From Nitrososphaerota archaeon (GTDB lineage Archaea > Thermoproteota > EX4484-205 > JAAOZO01), in NCBI GenBank assembly GCA_011605715.1, contig JAAOZO010000088.1:1-12349 (forward strand): a stretch of DNA of 12,349 bases. The letters are read 5' to 3'. Shown here piece after piece: positions 1 through 5,944 of the stretch (the first letter of the stretch is position 1; the number at the start of each line of letters is the position of its first letter). Under the pieces are notes generated by a model. That model was not told where the DNA came from and did no database searches. It was given only the letters and a program-made list of their open reading frames with translations. The position numbers were made by a program, and so were the translations under genes.

Positions 1-1
1 A

Positions 2-346
2 TCAAGGAAAGAAAAATCTTAAAAGGATTGGAATTAACCATGAAGCTACAATAAGACCAATCAACCACTTAAATTGGTTATCCATCTTATCGTTCAGCTC
101 TTTAATTTCATTTCTTAAACTATTTATTTCGCTTTTTGTTTCACTTCTCGAACTGTCAATTTTTGCACTCATTTCATTCCTTAAGTTGTTAATATTTTCA
201 TTCATTTCATTTCTCAAATTACTAATCTCAATTTCAATTCCTCTAAGACGTTCGTTTACTTGGTTGATAAGAACCTCAATTTTTCCTTCAAGAAATGAAA
301 CTCTTTCCTCTAAGGGCTTTGAATTCATCTTGTTTCCTGTATTCAT
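2..346 (-). CDS. Membrane-anchored coiled-coil protein, unknown function
   Basis: Complete 114-residue ORF; its TGA stop lies at the window edge. Residues 13-90 are almost entirely charged coiled coil with an 11-residue rhythm (I-x-N-L-R-N-E-M at about 41, 52, 63 and 74). Residues 93-112 are one hydrophobic segment with three tryptophan or proline breaks, ending in RFFFP. The expected product is a rod anchored by its C-terminus in the membrane. An internal Met at residue 7 is an alternative start, preceded by a weak GGAA. A TATA-like box 31-39 bp upstream supports a start in this area. Hendecad coiled coils with a C-terminal anchor are common in archaea but have no agreed function; no enzyme motif is visible. 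The neighbouring upstream DNA holds a decayed antitoxin, so an accessory role is possible but not shown. Confidence 0.7.
   Translation of the reverse strand: MNTGNKMNSKPLEERVSFLEGKIEVLINQVNERLRGIEIEISNLRNEMNENINNLRNEMSAKIDSSRSETKSEINSLRNEIKELNDKMDNQFKWLIGLIVASWLIPILLRFFFP
95..226 (-). repeat. Degenerate 33-bp tandem repeat inside the coiled-coil gene
   Basis: Four in-frame units of 11 codons (residues 41-84), each built around the word NLRNE or a variant. Units 1 and 2 are close; unit 3 has drifted (SSRSE). This is the DNA counterpart of the hendecad coiled coil and could expand or contract by slippage. Confidence 0.55.
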
Positions 347-375
347 TACTTTGTTTAACTAACTCATAAGCGCCA

Positions 376-387
376 ATATTTTAAGTT
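376..387 (-). promoter_or_regulatory. TATA-like box of the coiled-coil gene
   Basis: On the minus strand the word CTTAAAATATT lies 31-39 bp before the ATG. This is archaeal TATA spacing if the leader is about 10 nt. Confidence 0.4.
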
Positions 388-397
388 TGTGCTAAAG

Positions 398-466
398 TTA
401 CATAGAAAAGAAAAAGGTTTTTGCAGTACAACAATAAAGCAAATTTTCTCTAAACAGTAAGATTTT
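398..466 (-). pseudogene. Possible remnant of a DUF5615-type toxin N-terminus
   Basis: Downstream of the broken DUF433 antitoxin, the minus strand reads KILLFRENLLY and then leaves any recognisable sequence before a TAA. DUF5615 PIN-like toxins, the usual partners of DUF433, begin with a pattern like K-x-L-L-D-E-N-L. The match is only about 11 residues and the D of DEN is lost, so this rests mostly on position. No start codon survives in frame. Confidence 0.25.
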
Positions 467-492
467 TAGTTTCTGTTTCAACTTTGATTAGA

Positions 493-701
493 CTATAGCG
501 ACTCTTTCTTCGATAACCTTTTTGCAATAAAGTCTAAAGTAGCTTTTATGTACTCTATAGGTAACGATGGAAACTCTTTCTAATATGTCCTCAATGCTAT
601 AACCTTCTTTGAGCATCTCTAGGATCTATTAAGCTATTGTTCCAGTTCCCTTAAAAGTAGGCTTACAACGACAAATTTCAGTACCAACATGAAGTACTCA
701 T
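493..701 (-). pseudogene. Broken DUF433-family antitoxin
   Basis: Three frames together rebuild a DUF433 domain. The first piece reads GTEICRCKPTFKGT, matching the family's C-x-G-K-P-x-I-x-G-T-R opening. After TIA come two consecutive stops (TAA TAG). The same frame then gives ILEMLKEGYSIEDILER, the family's central helix pair. A one-base insertion moves the rest to another frame, FPSLPIEYIKATLDFIAKRL, the typical ending in which the Y/H-P-L-x-x-E-x-I-x-A-A-L-x-Y motif lies. A third slip is needed to join the ATG at the right end to the first piece. Two stops plus at least two frameshifts make this non-functional. DUF433 proteins normally neutralise DUF5615 toxins encoded just downstream. Confidence 0.65.
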
Positions 702-783
702 TAGCTTTAGTTCTCATAGTTTAAGCTTAAGGGCAAATTGAATAAGTTTTAATCTAAATTTATCAGAAAATGGCCTTAAGATC

Positions 784-945
784 ATGGAGGAGAAAGCTTT
801 ACTTAAAGGCTTTGTAGACGTTTTCATCAAGTTGAAGCACCTTCAAGGTTCAAGCGCTTATTTTTCTAATTAAAGCGAAACAAAAAAGAATTTTGAACAA
901 CTTGAAAGTTACGTAAAAAAGTTTGAAAACAAAGATGAGGAATAA
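784..945 (+). pseudogene. Small ORF with one internal stop, upstream partner of the 995-1243 gene
   Basis: A 53-codon frame opens with ATG GAG GAG and reads MEEKALLKGFVDVFIKLKH in its first third. It is interrupted by one TAA at codon 30 (871-873). It resumes in the same frame with SETKKNFEQLESYVKKF and ends at TAA 943-945. The charged helical composition on both sides of the stop looks coding. It lies 49 bp before the next plus-strand gene, so the two may once have formed a pair. Without the second half the product would be a 29-residue peptide. I do not recognise the family. Confidence 0.35.
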
Positions 946-994
946 TCTTATAATCAACTAATTACAAAGTTAAACCTTGAAGTGATGAGACAGA

Positions 995-1243
995 ATGAGA
1001 AGTAAACGAAGATTCCTATTCTTAACTTTTGAAGGAGTAACGTACTCGTCTCCCGAGGAAACAGAACCAGACGTTGAAAACCTGCAGGTTCTTGGATATG
1101 CAGAAGGGAAAAACAAGGAAGAAGCTTTTGAGAATTTCTTAAAAGAAAACAAATGGATTCTTGAGACAAGTTTTTCTGAAGTTATATGTATTGAAGTAAA
1201 AGAAAGAATATCGGAAGGAAAGACATTCTACATTGAAAGATAA
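995..1243 (+). CDS. Small conserved-looking protein of unknown function
   Basis: Complete 82-residue ORF. The start is fixed by an in-frame TGA three codons upstream (986-988), and GTGAT, a piece of the archaeal Shine-Dalgarno, lies about 10 bp before the ATG. The protein is soluble and alternates short strands and helices: FLFLTFEG strand (7-14), an acidic loop P-E-E-T-E-P-D-V-E-N (20-29), QVLGYAEG strand (31-38), an amphipathic helix (41-52), then SEVICIEV strand (61-68). From memory, small archaeal and thermophilic bacterial hypothetical proteins share the pattern E-P-D-x-E-N-L-Q-V-x-G-x-A-E-G, but I cannot name a family or activity. It faces the ATPase gene convergently with an 88-bp gap. 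The broken ORF at 784-945 is its probable former partner. Confidence 0.7.
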   Translation: MRSKRRFLFLTFEGVTYSSPEETEPDVENLQVLGYAEGKNKEEAFENFLKENKWILETSFSEVICIEVKERISEGKTFYIER

Positions 1244-1331
1244 ACAAAAAGTAACAAAAAGTACTTTGAGTATCTAAAGTGCACCTTCAAAAACTTTTAC
1301 ATTGAAGTTACCTTAGACTTTTGATAAATTC

Positions 1332-2603
1332 TTAATTTTCTAAGCTAAAATTAAACAGCAATTTTAACAATGGATACAGTATGATTTTTTTGTCTTCGGT
1401 CTTAAAAGTATCTTCTCTTCCTTGGTAAACAAGAATCCCATAACTTATCTTATATTTATCCATGAACCAAATTAAGTTTCTTAAGTCCTCTGAACTAACC
1501 CTTTCTTTTTCTTTAACTTCTATTGGAATTATACTTTCGTTTATCTTTAAGAAGTCTACTTCTCTTTCCTTTTCCCTCCAGTACTTATTAGCGCCTATAG
1601 CTGAAGCTACTAGGCCTTCTAGAATTTGTCCTCCAGTTAATCTTGGATAAAAACAAAAGGATAAAGCTATGTTGTGTGGGTAAACCTTCATAAGCTTTCT
1701 AGACTCTGCCCTAATTGAAGGCCTATAGTTTTTAACAACCCTTATTATCTTTCCATATTCTAACAGCTTTATATGATTTGTTAAAGTAAGTTTATGAACT
1801 CCTAAATCCCTTGCAAGTGAAGTAACATTTACAACCATTCCCACGTCTTTCATAAACATCTCTACTAGAGTTGAAAGAAGAGAAACATTGACAGTTTTAA
1901 ATAAACTTGGGATATCAGTTTTTACTACTTTCTCAATAACCAGTGTTCTGACGTATTCATTTACTTTACTTATATCATCCCACTTCACTATTTCGGGAAA
2001 CGGCTTTCGGATATAATCTTTAAAAATCATTTCAAGTTTATCTTGATATAGCTCAAAGTTGTCTATCCTTTTTTCAAAGTAAAGTTCAGCAAACTCTTGA
2101 AGAGTTAAAGGTTGAACCTCAAAGGAAAAATACCTGCCTGCTAAATCTTTAGCAGCTTCCCTTTCAACAGTTATGCTCGCAGAACCAGAAACACAGATTT
2201 TTAAGTTTGGTAGTGAGTCGTACAGAAGTTTCAATTTTGAGCTCCAATTTTTTAACTTGTGAACCTCATCAAAAAATAAGAAAACCTTTTCTTCTTTCCA
2301 ATTAACTTTCGTTATTCGAGCGTATTCCTCTAGAACTTTAATGGGGTCTTCTATGACTTCGTCAAAAGAAAAATAGAGTATGTTTCTTGGATTTACTCCA
2401 CTTTTTAGTAGTTCTTCTATCAGTTGGTATAGTATGGTTGACTTACCTACCCTTCTTAATCCAGTTAGAACAACGATCTGTTTGTATTGGAAATAAGTCT
2501 TCTTTATCTCATCAAATATTTTTCTCCTGTATTGCTTTGCTTTTTCCTTTGAAACAGTAGTAGTTCTCCACCAATCGTTTAGTAAAAGTAAAACGTCTTC
2601 CAT
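1332..2603 (-). CDS. AAA-type ATPase with DUF4143 / nuclease-like C-terminus
   Basis: 423 residues, full length for the AAA_14-DUF4143 group. Residues 46-56 hold the P-loop (LTGLRRVGKST), 107-113 Walker B (VFLFFDE), and 138-143 the sensor-like VSGSAS. FEVQPLTLQEF (161-171) is the conserved stretch that follows. Residues about 254-292 form a helix-turn-helix (VTSLARDLGVHKLTLTNHI). The C-terminus carries D350 and, ten residues on, IEVK with E362 and K364, the spacing of a PD-(D/E)XK nuclease core. These ATPases are widespread in archaea and often lie in mobile or defence regions; their substrates are mostly unknown. The start codon sits inside a perfect palindrome just behind a TATA box, so the mRNA is probably leaderless and the protein's own HTH could act as autoregulator (inference). 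No lesion is seen. Confidence 0.92.
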   Translation of the reverse strand: MEDVLLLLNDWWRTTTVSKEKAKQYRRKIFDEIKKTYFQYKQIVVLTGLRRVGKSTILYQLIEELLKSGVNPRNILYFSFDEVIEDPIKVLEEYARITKVNWKEEKVFLFFDEVHKLKNWSSKLKLLYDSLPNLKICVSGSASITVEREAAKDLAGRYFSFEVQPLTLQEFAELYFEKRIDNFELYQDKLEMIFKDYIRKPFPEIVKWDDISKVNEYVRTLVIEKVVKTDIPSLFKTVNVSLLSTLVEMFMKDVGMVVNVTSLARDLGVHKLTLTNHIKLLEYGKIIRVVKNYRPSIRAESRKLMKVYPHNIALSFCFYPRLTGGQILEGLVASAIGANKYWREKEREVDFLKINESIIPIEVKEKERVSSEDLRNLIWFMDKYKISYGILVYQGREDTFKTEDKKIILYPLLKLLFNFSLEN

Positions 2604-2635
2604 ATTAGTTCTTTAAAAGAACTAATATTTAAATT
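2602..2635 (-). promoter_or_regulatory. TATA box plus palindromic operator overlapping the ATPase start
   Basis: A perfect 12-bp inverted repeat, ATATTAGTTCTT at 2602-2613 and AAGAACTAATAT at 2617-2628, is separated by 3 bp. Its inner end contains TTTAAA and its left arm overlaps the start codon (2603-2601). On the minus strand TTTAAATA (2634-2627) abuts the palindrome and lies about 24-31 bp before the ATG, the right place for a TATA box of a leaderless gene. A protein bound to the palindrome would cover the transcription start. Confidence 0.7.
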
Positions 2636-2641
2636 TTTAGG

Positions 2642-3009
2642 TCTATAAGAGAACCAACACAATTAAACAGAATAAGAGCAGGGCTTCTTAGATTGCATAA
2701 GTTCCATGGTTATTTTTTCCAGTACGTCTACGATTTAATTATAAAAAGCTCAGCAAGAAAGCCTGGAGTTTTAACCGTGGGTACATAATGAAGAATAAGC
2801 TGTAACAAGTATACTAGTAGAAGATAAATTAGAAGCTGCAGAAATTTTGATAAGTATAACCTTAGAATCTGGTCTTACAGGCCTTCCTGTAACGAAACAG
2901 CTTAAGATAAGAGAAATACATACTTTGAATAAAAGGATTTGATCACATTCCAGAGGTAAGAAGAGTATTTTATGAGCTAAAGTTAGAAGAAGGTATAAAA
3001 ATTTTGTAG
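2642..3009 (+). pseudogene. Decayed gene of unknown family
   Basis: Three consecutive plus-strand frames look coding but are joined by two frameshifts. 2642-2788 ends in KSSARKPGVLTVGT and a TAA. 2799-2942 contains EDKLEAAEILISITLESGL and ends in TGA. 2941-3009 reads DHIPEVRRVFYELKLEEG and ends in TAG. Together they give about 120 residues with normal archaeal composition and no start codon. The fragment begins beside the ATPase palindrome, so the 5' end was probably lost when that gene arrived or rearranged (inference). I could not assign a family. Confidence 0.4.
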
Positions 3010-3071
3010 CTAAATTAAGTTTAAAAAAGTAAGTTCACCTCAAAAACTGTCCTTCAAGACTGCGCTTAACT

Positions 3072-3926
3072 CTATACCTTAACTGATAAAATTTTTTCTT
3101 TAATTTCGAATACAACTTCTCCTCTTCCAGCTAAATCGCCATCGACATGGTAGTTGCACTCACTACTTACTTTTATCTTTTTTCCTCGCTCCATTTTTAC
3201 CTTTGGATGTTGAAGATGAGCACCTTTCTTTAGCATATCTCGATTTTTCGCAACTTCAAGTTTTGACAAATCTCCAAACAATATTATGTCGAGAAGGCCA
3301 TCTTGCATGTCTGCATATGGAGCAATTATGTCGCCGTTCCCAATGTATTTTCCATTACTTATTGTAATGTCAAAAAACTTGTCTTCAATTGTTCTTCCAT
3401 CTATATCAACTTTCATTTTGTCCACCCTATAACTAATAAAAGCAATCCAGATAGAAAAATCAACAGGGTTAGGAACTACCCTTTTTAAGAACCTTATATG
3501 ATTATAGTACTTTACTATTTCTGCGGTAAATCCTACTCCGGCATTGCCAAAGAAGTACTTATCGTTTACTTTGCCAACGTCTATCCTTATTACATTTTCT
3601 CCGAGCAATCGTCTGCATGCCTCTTCATAATTAAAAGGAATTCCTAGACTTCTAGCAATGTTGTTTTCTCTTCCTGCAGGAATTATTCCAAGGATTTTAT
3701 CCTCTCCTGAATCTAAGATCCCACTTCCAACTTCATTTACAGTTCCATCGCCTCCAACAGCAATAAACGTATCGTACTCTTTTGCATTTTCCTTAGCTAA
3801 GAAGTATGGATGCTTAGGCCCTTTACTATAAACAACTTCATAAGAAAAGCTTAGCTCTTTAAGAAAATGAAGAAGTTGGTAAAAGTTCGAAGAAGGATTA
3901 ACGATGATAAGTGTCTTATAAGCCAT
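3072..3926 (-). CDS. Diacylglycerol/lipid kinase family protein (YegS-like)
   Basis: Predicted to transfer phosphate from ATP or another nucleotide to a lipid-like alcohol; the archaeal substrate is unknown. Numbering below starts at the upstream ATG at 3941. The N-terminus has the strand IIVNPSS (12-18), the nucleotide-binding loop VGGDGTVNE (62-70), and IIPAGRENNIARSLGIP (86-102), the equivalent of the P-x-G-T-x-N-D-x-A-R motif. The C-terminal half has APYADMQDGLLDIILF (207-222), carrying the usual D-D-G-L-L-D-type loop. It also has HVDGDL (265-270), where most relatives have D-G-E. I chose the second Met (MAYKTLIIVN, 284 residues) because a TATA box lies 27 bp before it, fitting a leaderless mRNA. 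The longer start at 3941 adds five residues and would sit too close to the box. No adjacent partner gene suggests a pathway. Confidence 0.88.
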   Translation of the reverse strand: MAYKTLIIVNPSSNFYQLLHFLKELSFSYEVVYSKGPKHPYFLAKENAKEYDTFIAVGGDGTVNEVGSGILDSGEDKILGIIPAGRENNIARSLGIPFNYEEACRRLLGENVIRIDVGKVNDKYFFGNAGVGFTAEIVKYYNHIRFLKRVVPNPVDFSIWIAFISYRVDKMKVDIDGRTIEDKFFDITISNGKYIGNGDIIAPYADMQDGLLDIILFGDLSKLEVAKNRDMLKKGAHLQHPKVKMERGKKIKVSSECNYHVDGDLAGRGEVVFEIKEKILSVKV

Positions 3927-3948
3927 GTTTATCAGTTGCATACAAGCA

Positions 3949-3958
3949 CTTAAAAATT
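3949..3958 (-). promoter_or_regulatory. TATA box of the lipid-kinase-like gene
   Basis: AAATTTTTAAG on the minus strand is centred about 27 bp before the ATG at 3926. The spacing favours that ATG over the one at 3941. Confidence 0.5.
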
Positions 3959-3990
3959 TTTGAGATCTTATAAGACTGCCAACTTAAGAC

Positions 3991-4249
3991 TTAAAGGTTC
4001 ATTCTCGCATCCGCTTTTTTGTTACTCTCAAATTCTTTTCTTATTTCTTCGGATTCATACAACAATATTAAATACTTCTTTACTTTTGCCTTTATAAGAA
4101 ATACAACATAAATAACAATTACGCTTCTTTCCTTCAGAAGTTGTTCCATTAGAAAAAAGCCCATCCTTATCTATCTTTTGGCCATGTTTCAATAACTTTT
4201 CTAAGTAGTGCTTCGTTAAGTATCTTAAACTTCTTACCCTTTCGCTCAT
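3991..4249 (-). other. Coding-like stretch with competing short frames, probably a decayed gene
   Basis: Three minus-strand frames overlap here. One is a 64-residue ORF at 4055-4249 (starts MSERVRSLRYLTKHY, with a C-x-x-C-C cluster at 45-49). A second is a 57-residue ORF at 3991-4164 (ends YESEEIRKEFESNKK) with a hydrophobic middle that could span a membrane. A third, within about 4175-4260, reads FKILNEALLRKVIETWPKD. The second and third have the more natural archaeal composition. They follow each other in order with a shift of frame, as in a gene broken by indels. The stretch lies directly downstream of the broken vapBC pair. None of the frames resembles a family I know, so I do not call a functional gene. 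Confidence 0.3.
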
Positions 4250-4289
4250 ATTTTTTCAACTCTTAGGTTGTCTTCATTTGATTAAGTAA

Positions 4290-4468
4290 TCAAGCAAGAA
4301 ACAATTTAGCACGTCTGACAACTTTCCTTACCTTTACTATTGTTAACTTGGTTAGTATGCTTACAACAACATCTTCTGCTTTTTTTTGTATTTCTTTAGT
4401 GCTTTAACTACTTTTTCGTTATTCTTTTTTAATTTGATCAAAAAACTTGTATCAAGTACTGGTTTCAT
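4290..4468 (-). pseudogene. Truncated and frameshifted PIN-domain toxin (VapC)
   Basis: The frame opens with MKPVLDTSFLIKL, the strand and first catalytic Asp of a PIN ribonuclease, followed by VVKALKKYKK. At a run of eight A (4380-4387) the reading frame runs into a stop five codons later. In another frame the sequence continues KAEDVVVSILTKL, matching the next PIN strand and helix, before a TGA at 4290. The remaining two thirds of a normal ~130-residue PIN domain, with the other acidic residues, is not recognisable. The ATG overlaps the stop of the preceding antitoxin remnant (ATGA), as in functional vapBC operons. Confidence 0.6.
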
Positions 4469-4713
4469 TCTTGATAATTGAAGCCAGAAAGTGAAGAAAA
4501 ATCTCTTGTCCTAAACTGTTTCTTTAATAGACTTGATAATATCTTTAGTTCATTCTCTCTTCCACTACAGAAAGAGCCAACCTTAATAAGTATGTCTATC
4601 CTCCTCTCTACCGAGGTCCTTATTAGCAAATCTATAATCTCAGAAAATGATCTCTTCCCTTGAGTCTGAATAGCTTCTCATAGACTTCACCCGAAATTGT
4701 TATTGTTTTTCAT
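4465..4713 (-). pseudogene. Frameshifted VapB antitoxin of the DUF217 type
   Basis: After a one-base slip at the ATG, the frame reads KTITISGEVYEKLFRLKGR, the DNA-binding opening of DUF217-type VapB proteins. Two bases later another frame gives SFSEIIDLLIRTSVERR and, near the end, the RTRDFS tail. The hallmark K-G-x-S-F-S-E-x-I is thus present but split by the frameshift. The stop TGA overlaps the next ATG by four bases, pairing it with the PIN remnant downstream. With two frameshifts it should not give a working antitoxin, consistent with the toxin being dead too. Confidence 0.65.
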
Positions 4714-4797
4714 GTATCATGTGTTTAACATTTTTATTTGTAAATTTTTCTATAATTTGCAGAATAAATTAAGCTAAAGATATAAATTTCGAGTAGA

Positions 4798-5328
4798 TTA
4801 TTGACCTAGGCTCATGCATAACGTTTGTCGAGCACAAAAACTAGATCTTGGGGCTTCGATGGCGACTTTCTTGTTGGCTTTATGTAGGTTCTTTAGGAAT
4901 CTAAAGAACTTAGTTTTTCCAAAAATTATCTCATCGTTACTATTTCTATTTTTCTGAATTTTTTTTAGTTTAAGTAAGTGTTTATCTCCACTAATTACAT
5001 ACTTTGCTTCTGCTTCGAGCGCGCACTCCAAAACTTTGTTGTCTGACAAATCTCTTTTTATGGCATTAACCTTCACTTTTGGATTTACTAACTTTAATCT
5101 TTCTGTTAAGGATTCTAATGCGGTCCTCTTATCTACTCCAGCTTTTTCAAGGACTTCATCAATTTTTGGATAAGTTAACACTCTGGCTAATTCTTTCAGT
5201 ATTTCTTCGGAAGAATAAAATTCAACACTCTCCTTTTCTATCACCTTAGAAATTTCCTTTGCTAGAGCTTTCTTAAACAGGAGCGATACAAGAATGTTCG
5301 TATCTAAGACTGCTTTGACCTTGCCCAT
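4798..5328 (-). CDS. vapC: PIN-domain toxin, altered C-terminus
   Basis: PIN-domain ribonuclease of the type paired with AbrB antitoxins. The acidic site is intact: D9 in AVLDTN, E46 in EEILKELARV, D96 in DLSDNKVLECAL, and D115 in ISGDKHLL. After K123 the sequence stops looking like a PIN protein. At an A8 run (4959-4966), removing one A would give KKFRKIEIVTMR, a stop, then FLEKL. That is exactly the I-x-I-V-T-P-R-E-F-L-E-x-L ending of the family, with the Glu codon GAA now TAA. Instead the present frame runs on for about 53 residues of foreign-looking tail to 176 residues; relatives are about 135-145. The catalytic core could still work. Its ATG lies 25 bp inside the antitoxin gene, so translation is probably coupled. 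Confidence 0.85.
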   Translation of the reverse strand: MGKVKAVLDTNILVSLLFKKALAKEISKVIEKESVEFYSSEEILKELARVLTYPKIDEVLEKAGVDKRTALESLTERLKLVNPKVKVNAIKRDLSDNKVLECALEAEAKYVISGDKHLLKLKKIQKNRNSNDEIIFGKTKFFRFLKNLHKANKKVAIEAPRSSFCARQTLCMSLGQ

Positions 5329-5567
5329 CTTATAGCTTCATCTACCAGCTTGTCCACGTTCACTTTCTTTTTCTCGACAACACTTGCTATTTTTTCAGAC
5401 AATTCTTCTAAACTTAGCTTCCTTGCTTTCCTCAGGACTATTTCTTCACCTCTTGTCATAACTATGATCTTTTCTCCTGGTAGAATTTCAAGTCGATCTC
5501 TTATCTCTTTTGGAATTACAACTTGACCTTTCGAAGAAACCTTTGTTACGTCTTCTATTTCTTCCAT
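5304..5567 (-). CDS. vapB: AbrB-type antitoxin (VapB)
   Basis: 87 residues. The swapped-hairpin DNA-binding domain occupies residues 7-48 (VTKVSSKGQVVIPKEIR, then LEILPGEKIIV, then EEIVLRKA), with the diagnostic S-S-K-G-Q-V-V-I-P-K-E-I-R. Residues 52-87 form the helical tail (LSLEELSEKIAS, then VDEAIRWARSKQS) that should wrap the toxin. The gene precedes and overlaps the PIN toxin by 25 bp, the standard antitoxin-first order, and the complex would be expected to repress its own promoter. A TATA box 24-31 bp before the ATG indicates a leaderless mRNA. No lesion is visible, unlike its partner. Confidence 0.93.
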   Translation of the reverse strand: MEEIEDVTKVSSKGQVVIPKEIRDRLEILPGEKIIVMTRGEEIVLRKARKLSLEELSEKIASVVEKKKVNVDKLVDEAIRWARSKQS

Positions 5568-5590
5568 GTTTTCGGAATAGTTTTACTAGT

Positions 5591-5598
5591 ACTTAAAG
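5591..5598 (-). promoter_or_regulatory. TATA box of the AbrB/PIN operon
   Basis: CTTTAAGT on the minus strand, centred about 28 bp before the ATG at 5567. This is leaderless spacing and the site where the AbrB/PIN complex would be expected to act. Confidence 0.5.
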
Positions 5599-5631
5599 TT
5601 TTACCAATCTAACATATACTTAAATAATCCT

Positions 5632-5668
5632 TCTCGTCTTCCTAGGACCAAGAACTCTCAAGACGAGA
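5632..5668. repeat. 9-bp inverted repeat, hairpin candidate
   Basis: TCTCGTCTT (5632-5640) and AAGACGAGA (5660-5668) are perfect reverse complements with a 19-bp loop that begins with the palindrome CCTAGG. A plus-strand TATA-like word, ACTTAAATAATCC, lies just before it, so the hairpin would straddle a transcription start directed away from vapB. Confidence 0.45.
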
Positions 5669-5944
5669 CATAAGGAATTTTTAATAGAAAAGAATGAAAA
5701 TAAGTTCGTAGACGATCTTTAGTTAGCATCTCTTTATGCAAAACTTAACGCATTTACTGTTCCATTAATTTGTATTTATACTGAAATTTTAAAAAGTGCA
5801 GAAAACTACTGAAATAACAGTTCATTTCTTCTTAGAAAATTTAAGCAGAAAACAAAGCTTACTTCCAGAAAGATTCTAAGTTAAATAAGTTAGTCTTAAA
5901 ACAAAGTTTATTTCTAAACTTACCTATTACTAAGGAATTAAGAC
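5669..5944 (+). other. Intergenic stretch with a possible gene remnant
   Basis: No intact ORF. On the plus strand one frame reads HKEFLIEKNENKFVDDL, a TAG, then ASLYAKLNAFTVPLICIY, another stop after about 15 more codons, and KKFKQK-like sequence beyond. The composition looks coding but the frame has two stops and no family is recognisable. A dead gene is the most likely reading. Confidence 0.25.

Noticed and set aside
95..226. A CRISPR-like array from the 33-bp periodicity
   Set aside because: The units are contiguous, degenerate and in frame; they encode a hendecad coiled coil and have no spacers.
954..1169. Minus-strand ORFs at 954-1169 and 970-1152
   Set aside because: Both lie antisense to the supported plus-strand gene at 995-1243 and have cysteine- and phenylalanine-rich, non-family sequences.
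1462..1650. Plus-strand ORF inside the ATPase gene
   Set aside because: Shadow of the DUF4143 part; low-complexity serine/leucine product.
3303..3488. Plus-strand ORF inside the lipid-kinase-like gene
   Set aside because: Antisense shadow with no family features.
4478..4663. Plus-strand ORF of 61 codons
   Set aside because: It is antisense to the broken vapB, whose family signature reads on the minus strand.
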